Below, one piece after another: positions 36,375 through 47,746 of a stretch of DNA of 64,000 bases. The stretch lies in contig NW_003546298.1 of assembly GCF_000090795.2 (NCBI RefSeq), positions 193,554-257,553 of the forward strand, given 5' to 3'. How positions within the stretch are numbered: position 1 is the first letter of the stretch; each line of letters begins with the position of its first letter. A program made the translations under genes and the position numbers. The notes beneath the pieces were generated by a model. The model worked only from the letters and a program-made list of their open reading frames with translations, was not told where the DNA came from and made no database searches. This DNA is from Amphimedon queenslandica. Its lineage: Eukaryota; Porifera; Demospongiae; Haplosclerida; Niphatidae.

Positions 36375-37973
36375 CTATCGAGCCTCATTCTTTACATCAC
36401 CATTCATTCTGGCAATATCTCTCAATAAATTTTGAATGGCAGGATTATCATCACCCACTGCAACTGAAATGCACTGACATGCTTCTGACAACAGGCTTTC
36501 CAGTTGATTGATGCGTTGCTTTAATTCTTCATTGGCTCTCTTGTATTTGCAATTTTCTTCATGATCATCAAAAGGCACTGAAGTTGTGCTGCTGCTTGCA
36601 TGCTGTGAAGTGCTAACCCCACCCATTCTTTTGTTTCTGTGGTATGCCATTATGCGTCTTGCTTCATCTTTAGATGGATGATAATATTTGCATGAAACAC
36701 CACGGTTACAAACACCCTTCAAAAAGTCACGGCATGTAGTTTCAGCTAATTCTTCAATAGTAGGCTCAGCTGTGTTTTTATTGCTCAAATGCTCAGGTAA
36801 GCAACCAGTCTCAATGAACAATTCCTCATCACCTTTACCAGTGTGATAAAGCTTGCAAATAGAGCGACTGCAAATGCCTTCTTGAAAATCATGGCAAAAA
36901 ATAGAGCGGCTCAAACATATTCTTTCATCTCTATTCTCAACTCTATCAACATGACGATGCTGGCATGATGGACCACGCATACATTGACCTCTCAGATAGT
37001 CAATGCATATATCACAAAAAAATAACTTGGATTTGTTGCGAGCAGACAGGGCATCACTGAAGAATCCATGCTCAATGAAAAACTTCTGTTCATCAATACT
37101 GGCATGTATATACTTGCAATATGTACGAGGGCAACGCTTGTTGAGAAAATCGTGGCAAAAAATGCTTTTTACAATAGAGTCACGATGACTCTTATCTTGA
37201 ATTACATCAACATGCTCTAATCGGCAATCCTTTCCTTTGGCACATGTCCCCTTTAAATGATCAATGCAATAATTAGAGACAGTTACAGGCAGACTGCATG
37301 AGAATGAATCTCTGCTAAAATCATTCGATCTTCGCTTGCGAGAACGGCCTGACTCTTGACTACTGCCCCATGAAGGAGGCTGGTATCCATAATAATCATA
37401 GCTATTACCCCCATAAGTTGATGTGGGGTTAAACGATTGGTAATAATCAGAGCGTGAAATGCTTGATTTCTCACTTGCAAAGCTGCCATAGTTGGCAGTA
37501 TTGGCAGTTTGAGCACGCTCACGACTGCGCTTAAAAATGGCTTGAGAAATGTTCCCAGTCAATAGAAATTCATCTTCCTCACTGCGTGTGACATGAAGAA
37601 ATTTACACGTAACCCTGGCACAAGTCCCTCTGTTCTGAAAATCATGGCAAAACTTGCCTTTGGCCAGCTCTTCCCTGTCATCTAAATCTGGAATGTGATC
37701 TGCATGTAACTGGTCACATCTGGGGCCTTTAGAACAAATACCACGCAAGTGGTCAATACAAACAGATGCTTTCATAACTTTGCGCTTCTTTGGCATTGTA
37801 TCGTGCTCTCTGTATGAGCCACCATAGTCAACAGTGCTCATAGAATACCCTCCATAACGATCATAGTATGCTGAAGCCCCAGCTGCCACTGGGTAAGCTG
37901 TAGAATAAGCAGAGGAGGAATAAGCTGAAGAGCTAGAGTACCCAGTAGGGCCGTATCTGTAACCAGCCGCCAT
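36375..37973 (-). CDS. Seven-finger CCCH protein, ZC3H10-like
   Basis: Probable RNA-binding protein, 532 residues in a single exon. A Tyr/Ser/Ala-rich N-terminus (1-58) is followed by a basic patch (PKKRKV at 61-66, matching a classic nuclear signal). Seven C-x7/8-C-x4/5-C-x3-H fingers lie at about 72-90, 109-127, 236-254, 273-290, 323-341, 360-377 and 414-432. The first six come as three two-finger modules with the same wording (C[IV]DxLRGxC then FCHDFxxxxC), and the seventh stands alone (CRDFLKGVCNRGVSCKYYH). A short coiled coil follows (479-496). The last finger, FCHDFQ wording and following coiled coil match ZC3H10, which has only three fingers. Muscleblind has finger pairs but different spacing. 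An RS/Tyr-rich linker separates modules one and two. Divergent to YTHDC1 by 91 bp. Confidence 0.85.
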   Translation of the reverse strand: MAAGYRYGPTGYSSSSAYSSSAYSTAYPVAAGASAYYDRYGGYSMSTVDYGGSYREHDTMPKKRKVMKASVCIDHLRGICSKGPRCDQLHADHIPDLDDREELAKGKFCHDFQNRGTCARVTCKFLHVTRSEEDEFLLTGNISQAIFKRSRERAQTANTANYGSFASEKSSISRSDYYQSFNPTSTYGGNSYDYYGYQPPSWGSSQESGRSRKRRSNDFSRDSFSCSLPVTVSNYCIDHLKGTCAKGKDCRLEHVDVIQDKSHRDSIVKSIFCHDFLNKRCPRTYCKYIHASIDEQKFFIEHGFFSDALSARNKSKLFFCDICIDYLRGQCMRGPSCQHRHVDRVENRDERICLSRSIFCHDFQEGICSRSICKLYHTGKGDEELFIETGCLPEHLSNKNTAEPTIEELAETTCRDFLKGVCNRGVSCKYYHPSKDEARRIMAYHRNKRMGGVSTSQHASSSTTSVPFDDHEENCKYKRANEELKQRINQLESLLSEACQCISVAVGDDNPAIQNLLRDIARMNGDVKNEAR

Positions 37974-38064
37974 TGCTAGAGCACGTGATCAACAGATCAA
38001 GTGCTACGTATGACGTATTATAGACCACGTGATCAAATTATGCGCATGCGTAGAAGAAAGAAAA
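37974..38064. promoter_or_regulatory. Compact bidirectional promoter, CCCH / YTHDC1
   Basis: 91 bp separate the two start codons. Two CACGTGATCA boxes (37982-37991 and 38024-38033) flank a TACGTATGACGTA segment, and an NRF1-like palindrome TGCGCATGCG lies at 38041-38050. No TATA box. The symmetry suits a two-way promoter; the trans-factors are inferred from motif resemblance. Confidence 0.6.
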
Positions 38065-41000
38065 ATGGATGGTCAGAGGAGCTTGGACAAAGTATCAGCA
38101 GACTCTGATGGTAAGCCATTAGTTTTATATCAGTGTATTAGTCAGCTTCATTCTTCATGTATGTTAAATAAGCTTCATTATTCTGTTGCATGACTTTATA
38201 CGAAGGCATTAAAGCCTTATTAAGTTTTTAGTCTTTCTCGTATGCTAAACGGGCCAGGCTGAAAGTAGCCACCTTTCTCTGCGTCTCAGGCATTTCATCA
38301 ATTAATTGCAGGAACCATTTTTATGTTGAAAGGTGCAGCAGAGTAAGAGACTGCTTTTTAAGGGAATAGTGGTACATACAATTGCAAACAGGTTCATGTT
38401 CGTGAATATACACGATACATGTCTAAAAACCTTTTCCTGTGCATTGATCATTCTAGTAATAATGAATCTGTGTTATCCGTTTTGTTTGTGAATATGCTTT
38501 GCATGTACACCTTTGGACAGCTTTGAATTTACATGTACATGTACTTAATCACCACTCCTATTTCTTCAGAGGTCAAATTTTGAAGGCAAATATGAGGAAA
38601 TAGAGCAATGTTTGATAGACATTAATTGTAATTTCTTCAAATATTACATGTATATTTGGCTACTACTTTTTATTAGTTGATATGGTTTGGCTAGCCAGAG
38701 CTGTACATATATTTGTGTATTATATCTGGTTGTAATACTGTACTTCATTGGAAAGATTTGATACCATACTGAATTGTGTTTCTACAGTACGTCCTCGATT
38801 ATCCGAACACCTTTGTGCACTTCTAGTGGGAGAGATGTTCAGATAGCTGAAATAGTCTGAATAAGTGAAATGCAGCGCAGAATACAGTAGGCCGACCTAT
38901 CCTATACTTTTTTGAAGGATAAATGTGCATGACTTTCCTTTCTCTAACTTGCAAACCATCTCAGGCTTCTCTTTAATGGCCTTCCTCTTGGTTAAGCTTG
39001 GTTAAGCTCCTTACTGCAGTAGCCATTTTAACCGGTTTACTAAATTAACTAGTCTGAGCATGCGCATTAGGGACAGCCATGCGTTCGGATGAAAGAGGTA
39101 CGGATAATTGAGGATGTACTGTATAATTAAGTGTGTGCTACAAGATATGTACGGCATGTATGGTAATTCATAATTGATATCTCAGTCTTTTGATTTTTTC
39201 CAATTACAACAATTATTATTGTGGTGTATTTGAATTTGTAAGGTTTAGCTTAAAATAGCTATTGTCTTTCTTTTTATTGAATTGGGAAGGCTGTACACGT
39301 CAATGTCGTCCTGGTGTCATGCATACAATACCATTGGTTGTAGTGCCTTACAGTGTGTGGTATTTCGTTTTAGGTGATTTGAAAAATGAAGCAGATTCAT
39401 CTCCACAGAAAGTCGATGATGCTTATGATGTATTAACTGAAGAAATGGAAGCTTCACTTTCTCCTAATGGAAGTGTGGATAAACATGGAGATGATGTTGA
39501 CATTATGGCTGGCATTGATGACATTGACAGTCAACACTTTGAAGTTCTTGATGCTGTTGAGGATGGTGACCCTTCACCTACTGAAGCTACTGCTACAGGT
39601 ACTATAGTGACTCTGAGCTGGTAGTAAAAGCTAGGATAAAATTGATTATTTTCGTATGATTTAAATTAATGTATAAAATAAACATGTACATGTACCAGTT
39701 TTATAGGTTGGTCTAAGTGTGGAACTGCTTGTGGTGGGGTTCTGCCATCCCCTAGCCATTGTACATGTAAGTAGATGTCATTGATGCACAACTTTGTTGC
39801 TCTGGTGTGCTTACACATAATATGTTAAGAATGTAAAGTGGGCTATAGGCGACAGCATAGGATATGGATCTGAATATGCAGAGTGGGCTTCAACAATTGA
39901 ATTTGTTTTAACATTTCAATTTTGGCGTCATTTTTGGTATCCATTTTCATTCATTTTATTGTGGTACCCTTCATTTTTGCTGTAAGAAAAATTGTATTTG
40001 CTACTAGGGCTGAAACGAATAGTGAAATATTCGAATATTTGTTCGTTATAGCAATATTTGCATAGTTTTTTGCTATTCGAATAATAATATTATTAATGGT
40101 TATTGCAATAATTAACAGCCACGCCCACCACGTGTTACCTACACAGGCTGCTTTCTTAGTCTGTTTCTTGGTCTGTTTACTTCTCAACTCGCTAAATACT
40201 GATGCTGTGGCCAGGGAAAGTGGTTCTCAATCTCTAAGAAGCCCTGTTTGGCATCATTTTGAAAAGTTTAACACCAAAAAGGTAGTTTATAATCATTCAG
40301 CAATAACAGTTCAATTATTCGAATATTTGTTTGTTTAGCATGCCAATTATTCAAATAGTGAAAAATACTATTCATTTCAGCCCTATTTGCTAAAGAAATT
40401 TTATTCAAGACTTATAAAGTTCAAAGTTTAATTTATGACAGAGCTTTTATTTGCACTTGTGTCCATGCACCTTCTGAATCATTTGTTTTTTATACTTTGA
40501 TCATGCTGATGCTTATTTTGTGTGTTATTTTTAATCTGGAAACAATCCCACATTGAAAGTGTTATGGTTCTATTTCTTTGCAATAAAGATATTTTTGAAA
40601 GTGCAAATAGAAGTAAAATAAGCTATAGAGTGTCATTGTAAAGTTTAAGCCTTTTAGGCATATGCCAACCAGCGACTTTTGTACTCTTGGAGTCTAGACC
40701 ATACACCAACTAAGTTTTCATTAAAAAATTTTTGTCATTCTTAAGTGCTATACATTGTTTAAATGACGTGTATGCAGGCACACATGCATACCTTGATTTC
40801 TAGAAGAGAATGTGTAGTGCCTTTATTTTAAAAATTATTCACTTGGTAACATAGTCATTTTGATTATATGCATGTACATCATGCATGTACATTTTGATAC
40901 TGTACAAAAAGAATGTTATGACTTAATAGTTACTTTGTATTAGACCTGCTCTTTTTGTTGCATTTGGCTTATGCATTTTGCTCTTCTTTTTTGTTTTAGA

Positions 41001-44000
41001 AGAACAGCCAAAGGAAGCTGCTGACGAAAAGGTTGAATTTAAAAGTCCCAGTCCAGATTTGTCTAACAAAACTTCTGCTAAGAAAGGTACTATAATAGTG
41101 CATGATTACTTGTTTTTAAGTTGTATTGTTGTGTAGGAAGTGAGAACTCTGGTGCAATTTCTCCAATTAGATTTGAAAGTAAAGGTACATGTACATGAAT
41201 ATTCTATTTTAGAGTAATACATATTACAATCATTATCAGAAGCTACTTCATCAAGTAAAGTCGATAAAAGTAAAGACAAAAAATCAGGTGAGGATAGACC
41301 CATGTGTTCTAGAGCCTTTATTATACTTATACATAATGTAGAACCCCTTCCCCACAAGATTACTGATAGACTTTTTGTGAATACAAGATATTTTGTCATA
41401 AAGAGTAATAATTATGAAAATGTTGATATTGCTAAATCCAAGGTACCAGTAAAGTCTTTAATGTCTTAATGGTTATAATCTTGTACTTTTTGGTATTAGA
41501 ATGTTTGGTCAACACTCCCATACAATGAGAAGAAACTCAACAAGGCATACAGAGTTAGTGTTATTTGCTTTGCCAGGAATAGTTGAGTTGTGATTTTATG
41601 TTGTTAGGATTGTCGAAACGTCCTGTTAATTTTTTCAGTGAAGGAAAGTGGAGGTTTTCAAGGTACAGTGTATGCAGTGTATAATTATTTTTGTTTTTAT
41701 GGCATATATTTTATTTTGCTGAAAACGTGAAAGGAGATCTTGTAAATTGAGATTTTTGTTTTAAAATTCTACTATTAAAAGAATCTCGATAAATTCAAAA
41801 TAATAGTTAGCAGCACTAATTTCAAGTACATGCTTTTGCTTACATATTGTACATGTATATGAGTCAAATTAATTTTTTTGATTTTACTTGAACTGTACAT
41901 GTAATGTGCATGCATGTACATGTAAGTGATACTCTATGTCTATTACATTGTACATTTGTAGGTTTTGCTAAACTGGTGTCAGAGTCTCGTAGTGATGTGC
42001 CTAGGGTACATTGGGTTTTACCTCCAAGTATGTCTGCCTCTCAACTTAGCCATGTTTTTAAACTTGACTGGATTCACAAGTGAGTTATTTCTACTATAAA
42101 AAAGCAGTCAAGAAGTTGTACACATTATGTACACATTACATTTGTTATTGTAATAGAAATGCATGTCATAAAAGTACATGTTTTGCTTAAGAATTTTTAT
42201 TATTATAGGTCCTCCACCTTAGTGAAATTTGCATGACCACATGTACATGTAGTCCTGTACATTTCTCTTACTGCATAATGTGTCTCAATGAAGCAACTGA
42301 AGCAGCTTGCTGTACTACTGTAGATGAAGTAATCAGCATTAAGCACTAGCATGGCACTTCCCTGTTAACTTTTAGACGTAGTGTTTTGTAGTAATAAGTT
42401 TACTTTTGTAGTAATAGTTTACTTCTTTGACCTTGTCTTGTTGCAGTAGTCTTTATTGTACATGATACTTTTCCAGTTTAAGTGTACGATGCTTGTGGCT
42501 ACACCCAATTTTAATTATTTAAGTTATATTAATGTGACCTCGTTGTGAGAAATTTTGTGCAGCGCCTTTCAATTGGAGCGTAAAGGCATATTGATTATTG
42601 TCCTAGATAAAGATGAAGTGGCTCATCACACAATAATGTAACATTTATTAATAGATTTTTTGTTGCTTTTCTGATCATTTTACTTCTGCTCCTCTAAAAT
42701 TCCCAGATGTAGTATTTTCCCATCTCTTCTGTTATACAGGGGTACTCTTGCATTTAATCTATGCCAAGATTTGAAGAATCCATGGAATGAGAATAAGCCT
42801 GTAAAGATTGGTAGAGATGGGCAGGTGAGTGTGTGTGTGATCATGCTATGTGTGTGCTAAGAGTTTTGCTACTTATAGGAGATAGAGCCATCAGTTGGAG
42901 AAAAGTTATGTAAATTGTGGTTAAGTTTGAATGCTGATGGCTCATCTAGTGCTAGCTCTACTGTTGCACCTAGAGACAGGAGGAGATTATCAGGCTCACA
43001 CTATCATGATGTGCATGTCTCTCAACAACCTGCTTTATTTCCTACTTTGTCTCCTTATGTTTCTGCTCCTTTTGCTCACCCATCACTTGGACTATTTGCC
43101 GGTGGAAGGCCACCACACATCCATTTAAATCCTACGCTTTACCCACCCCCAAGGTTAGAGCCACCCCCTACTAGTGTATACTACAGACCAACTAGAAACT
43201 ATCAAGGACCAACTAAACGATATTCAGTCCAGCACAGAGCCCGCAGCAGCAGGACTACAAACACTGCTATGGACTCTCCAGTGCACTGAATCAATCATAT
43301 TAGCTATTGTATCACAGAACTTTTAATACCACTAACTGATTATACATTTAATAGTAATGCCTCCAGTTGTTGTTGTTGGTAAAGGGCTGTACTGCACATG
43401 TAATGAGAGTGTATTGATTGAACTTGATGCAGCTGTACTTAGAACATTTCTCACACTACATCTTCAAATTGGACTTTTATTGGGGACAATTTTTTGAACT
43501 GTGGGTTTTGTTTGGGTGTTCAGAACTATCATTTTAAAAGGACTCTGAGAAAAACTAATAAACTTAAACAAAATCAGTGCTTTTAATAACTTTATTTCAG
43601 TAACAGTTGTTTTGATGATATCCCTGTTGTAATGTTTTCTCTGCCTGAGGTAGTGTTATTACTCCGTCTCTTGTTTCCTACCAAATTGTTTTTTTGTTAC
43701 TATTTTCATTTCAGTAAGCATCATTTATCTCAAGCTGAAGCACTGTTAGATGCTAGGAAGAAAAAATCTGAGCACTCACATAGGAGAGGTACGAATATTA
43801 TGTGTTTTAAAAAGTTGATGATGTATTGTGTGGAACTTAGATCGAGTAGCACGTGATCGAAGTCGTAGCAGAAGTAAGGAAAGGGATGTTTCTACTAACT
43901 CTAGGAGCAAAGGAAAGCCTGATTCATCCAGACGAAGGAGGAGTCGAAGTAGAAGCAGGAGTAGGGAAAGAAACTCTAGGCATGAAAAGGAACGAGAGAA

Positions 44001-44497
44001 AAACAAACGGTATCATTGTTATTTCTTAACACACTCCTTGAGTCATGTAGTAGGATATACCTTTATATTTTGTTATTTTTGAGTAGGGGGCATACAAAGG
44101 AGTCAGCTTTTGAGAAAAGTTTTGGTGTATGTAAGGAAACTCTTCTTCATGGCTCTTATGCTGATTACATTAAGGAATATGCTGCCCGAAGCACTAGAGC
44201 TAGTGGACCTGTAAGTAGTTATAATGTTGGCACTTTTAATTTTCAATAGACTTCATCTATGGGTGTGAATGTTGCCGGTATTGCTTCACAATATCAGAAA
44301 GCTTTATCTCATGTAGCAACTGCTCTCGCATCTCAAACTGCAGCTGAGGTATGATTATTTTATTGTAATATTTGTAATTATTAATGATTTAGTCTCAACA
44401 GCCAATGGATCCAGCAACATATAATAAAAAAGTAGAGGAATTTCTTCAAAGAATGAAGGGGAAATCACAATCATCTGCTTCAAGTCATAGTAATTGA
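38065..44497 (+). CDS. YTHDC1: Nuclear m6A reader YTHDC1 (multi-exon, two possible C-termini)
   Basis: Reads N6-methyladenosine in nuclear RNA and affects splicing and export. Exon 1 starts [15 protein letters not shown]. Acidic/Ser exons follow at 39374 and 41000-41290. The YTH domain spans 41.34-42.93 kb: [78 protein letters not shown] then DWIHK, and [20 protein letters not shown]. The Trp of VWSTLP and the Trp of KLDWI, aromatic-cage residues in the human protein, are present. Splicing from a donor at 43154 to an acceptor near 43714 keeps frame into an Arg/Ser-rich part ([21 protein letters not shown]) and [15 protein letters not shown], which matches the GSYNDYVREF segment of human YTHDC1. 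The long form ends at 44497. If the 43154 donor is not used, the frame runs to a stop at 43289. Introns hold pogo- and hAT-like MITEs. Confidence 0.93.
38785..39121. mobile_element. pogo/Tigger-like MITE
   Basis: 337 bp with inverted ends CAGTACGTCCTCGATTATCC and GGATAATTGAGGATGTACTG, flanked by TA on both sides (38783-38784, 39122-39123). The TA target and the CAGT...TCC-TCGATTATCC wording fit the pogo branch of Tc1/mariner. No transposase frame; it lies in YTHDC1 intron 1. Confidence 0.8.
40004..40384. mobile_element. hAT-like MITE in YTHDC1 intron
   Basis: 381 bp with inverted ends (CTAGGGCTGAAACGAATAG and CTATTCATTTCAGCCCT), flanked by an exact 8 bp duplication ATTTGCTA at 39996-40003 and 40385-40392. 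No coding capacity is supported. Confidence 0.8.
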
Positions 44498-44572
44498 TAA
44501 AAAATAGACAATTTCTGCTATACTTTATAATTTGTACATTTAATAATAAAAATAATTTATTATTTTGTTTAT

Positions 44573-47500
44573 TTATGACAATCCTTGCTTGGGTCTTGCA
44601 TTAATAATGGTTTTGATGCAGTGGTTTTGTATCAGAGTTGTATGTGGTAATGTGGCATTGGTAACAGGACTGCTCCTTTTACCTTCCATAAGCCAAGACA
44701 TCATTGCTGAACGCTCATATGTGTGACCATCTACATGTTAATAGAGTAGGAGAAATTAAATTATGGCACAAACGTGCATGTTCTATTATTGTACCTGCAG
44801 CTACAACAGGATCTTGAAATATATCTTGGGTGATAGGACATCTTAAATGAGAAGCTATTGATACATGTACATGTAACTCTTGTTACTGCAATTCATACAG
44901 ACATACCTAAAACATCTTCATTATCAGCATTGGGGCGAATTGTCAAGTTTGACAATAACTGAGACAACTTTGTAACTGAATTAAAGTTAAAAATCAAATC
45001 ACTAAAGATAAAATACCATTGGTTTTTTCATATTCTGTGATGTCAGGTTGTTCTGATTGAATGCCTTGTAGCCATGAAAATACTTTCTCCAGTGCTTCTT
45101 TAGGGCATTTTGACTCTCTGTCTTGTTTATCATCTAGTTTTACTTTATTACTTCGTGTAGGTGGTTCACTAACACCAGAACTTATAGCTTCATCTACAAA
45201 GTACTGTGTTATCATTATCTATAGTGAATCAAAGCATCATGCCTTTTGGTTCTAATGACCAGATTTTCATTGTTTTGTCATTGGAAGTTGAAGCAATCTT
45301 CTTCCCACATGGTGAAAAACAACAAAAAGTGACATAGCTAATGATACAGTCAAATCTCAATGTGCATACATTTTTGCTTACCGAGAATGAGCATCAATTT
45401 TATTCACCACACGACCATCAACCTATTTATTGTAAATAAAATTCTGACTTTTAGAATAACCCACCAAACTCCAGACAATAACTGACTTATCAGCAGAACC
45501 TGTCACTAAATATTTAAAATCTGGTGAAAAGTGGCAACTATATACAGCTGCTGAGTGCCCCTGTAATGTCAAACCTAACTTTAATATTGCTTCTAAGAAG
45601 ATAAATTTAACAAAAATACTATTTGATGCTAGTGCACTTACTACTTGAAAGATCAACATTCCAAAGTTTGACAGTATCATCTAGTCCCACACTAGCCAAC
45701 AGAAAAATGGTCTCACTGGTATAAGTAAGGGCAAATTGTAACCAGCTCACACCCATATCATGAGCAAACATCTTTTTAATGCAACGGTTAGAGAAAGCAT
45801 CTGAGAGAATTATCTCTCCACTACTGCCACCAGAAGCTAGCAACCATCCAACAGATGCAAAAGAGCAACAATTGACACTGAAAATGAAATACATGCAGTT
45901 ATGCTAGTACCACAATACTGATGTTTACCTGCATTCGTGTTTATCAAATGTGTTAATGCAAGTCATGGCATTAGCATCCCATATTCTTAAACTTTCATCT
46001 CCTCCTCCACCGGCTGATGCAATGAGGGAACCATCAGGTGAAAAACAGCACATTTTGACACTAATTTTATGGCCAATCAGTGAACCTTATCAAAGAATAA
46101 AAAACAGTAACATAACATTTAAAGTAAACTTATATGTACATGTGACATTATTATTTCTATATAAAAGTTTAAGGTTTAAATTGTCTAATGGTATTGGTAT
46201 TGTAAATTGTTCATGCCATTGCTAATGTAAGCTGATTGATTCTTTAAAATGTTTACAAAAACGCAACAAAAACAGTGTTAACTTCAAATTGTTAGTGGTG
46301 TCAAAAATTGCCTGCATGTTTTTAATCATAACTAAATAAGGTTACTGTAGTGCACAAAATTTGTGAGGGCTATAAATTTTGAGCATGTCACTATTTCTTG
46401 AAGATTCAATTAGTTTATTTGGCAGACAGTATCCATTCAAATCTGTGTGAATGAGATGCATGATATACATTGAGATACTGTAAATGAATATTATATTCTG
46501 GCCACAATAAATGGAAACATACTTTGTACAGCCTTCAATGGGGAAAACGTGTTATTTTACCAGTTTTTAGCAGAGCAAAGGAGATATAAAATATTACAAC
46601 CTTAATCCTGTATCATGGCAACAATTAAGGGCCTCTAAGCAAAATAGAAAAGCAGATAGGCAGATTTTAGCCTATTGGCCCACTGATTACTGTATAGACC
46701 AGTTGGCGCTAAGTATATTCATAGAATTTTAAGTATATTCATCGTGATACCGTAAATAAAGTAAAATTTTCCTGCCGCCATTTTGGAGTCTTAGTTACTA
46801 AGAGTAGAATGGGAGAAAGTAATATCTTTGCTTCTATATCTTCTACTGGCACTTATTAAAGTCCGTGAGCCAACTATAGAAACTGGATGATGGTCAGTAA
46901 GCAGTAGCAAGATTGCTGTAAATAATAAATACATCAGTTTTTGGAGAATGAGCTCTTTTCACGATCGCTCCATAGACAACTATTGGAGCTAGGACTCCAA
47001 AATGGCAGCAGGAAAATTTTACTTTATTTACGGTATCACAATGAATATACTTAAAATTCTATGAATATACTTAGCACCAACTGGTCTATAATATATACCC
47101 TCACAATGGCAGCCAGGAAATTTTTTGTTTCTAATGAATTATCATTACTTAAGGGAGATTTGGTCAATAATTTCGCGAAATAAATAATTTGCAATGCATT
47201 TTAGGCCAATTCAACATTTGAACAATTCTCACAGTACGGTATTAGACTAATAACCAGATTAAGTTATGACATCACTATCTCAAATTAACAGTACAGTATG
47301 GGCAAGGTATTAAATTACCAATACACTTCCATGTCGTAGTTGACCAGAGCTTAATACTTCCGTCAGATGAAGAGGATGCAAGCAAATCTCCATTTGGACT
47401 GAAGACACAAGAATTAACGTAATAGGTATGACCACGCAATGGAGATTGTGGAAGCTCCTGACCCGTGCATCCATTCCAAATTCTTATCACCTTGTCACCT

Positions 47501-47589
47501 CCAGCAGTGGCAATATAAGGAGATACTGGAGACCACTCACAATAGTTAACATCACCATCGTGTCCCTGGCAAACATAAAGAAGTGACAT
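44573..47589 (-). CDS. WDSUB1: WD40 and U-box protein, WDSUB1-like (multi-exon)
   Basis: Likely E3 ubiquitin ligase. The first exon (47.3-47.6 kb) opens MSLLYVCQGHDGDVNYCEWS and encodes WD repeats (SPYIATAGGDKVIRIWN; SPNGDLLASSSSDGSIKLWS). Further repeats lie at 46.1-45.25 kb (SPDGSLIASAGGGDESLRIW, LASVGLDDTVKLWNVD, HSAAVYSCHFSPDFKYLVTG then SADKSVIVWS). The C-terminal exon (44.57-44.73 kb) is a U-box: DGHTYERSAMMSWLMEGKRS then SPVTNATLPH, matching the WDSUB1 U-box. Odd: no recognisable SAM domain between WD repeats and U-box, where vertebrate WDSUB1 has one; that place (45.2-44.9 kb) codes a charged linker. A 1.1 kb intron at 46.1-47.3 kb carries a long-TIR MITE. Its stop lies 75 bp from the YTHDC1 stop. 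Confidence 0.88.
46695..47088. mobile_element. Long-TIR MITE in WDSUB1 intron
   Basis: 394 bp whose two arms (46695-46795 and 46988-47088) are nearly perfect inverted copies of about 100 bp, beginning TAGACCAGTTGG and ending CCAACTGGTCTA, with TA on each side (46693-46694, 47089-47090). A foldback structure; superfamily probably one with TA targets. Confidence 0.85.
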
Positions 47590-47746
47590 GTTGATTAGTT
47601 TAGATCGCTAGCCTACAATGCTGATGGTGCATTTGGGTGGAGGCTCGACTTGATGCAATTAATAATTCATGTTCTAGGTCTATTAGATCTATTATTGCAT
47701 AGATAATCATAATGCATATCTCCTTGTGAACTAAAATTTTAAAGGA
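47590..47746. promoter_or_regulatory. Bidirectional promoter, WDSUB1 / NOX5
   Basis: 157 bp between divergent start codons. AT-rich, with TAGATCTATTA-type palindromic stretches around 47680 and no recognised factor site. The gene spacing itself is the evidence. Confidence 0.55.
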
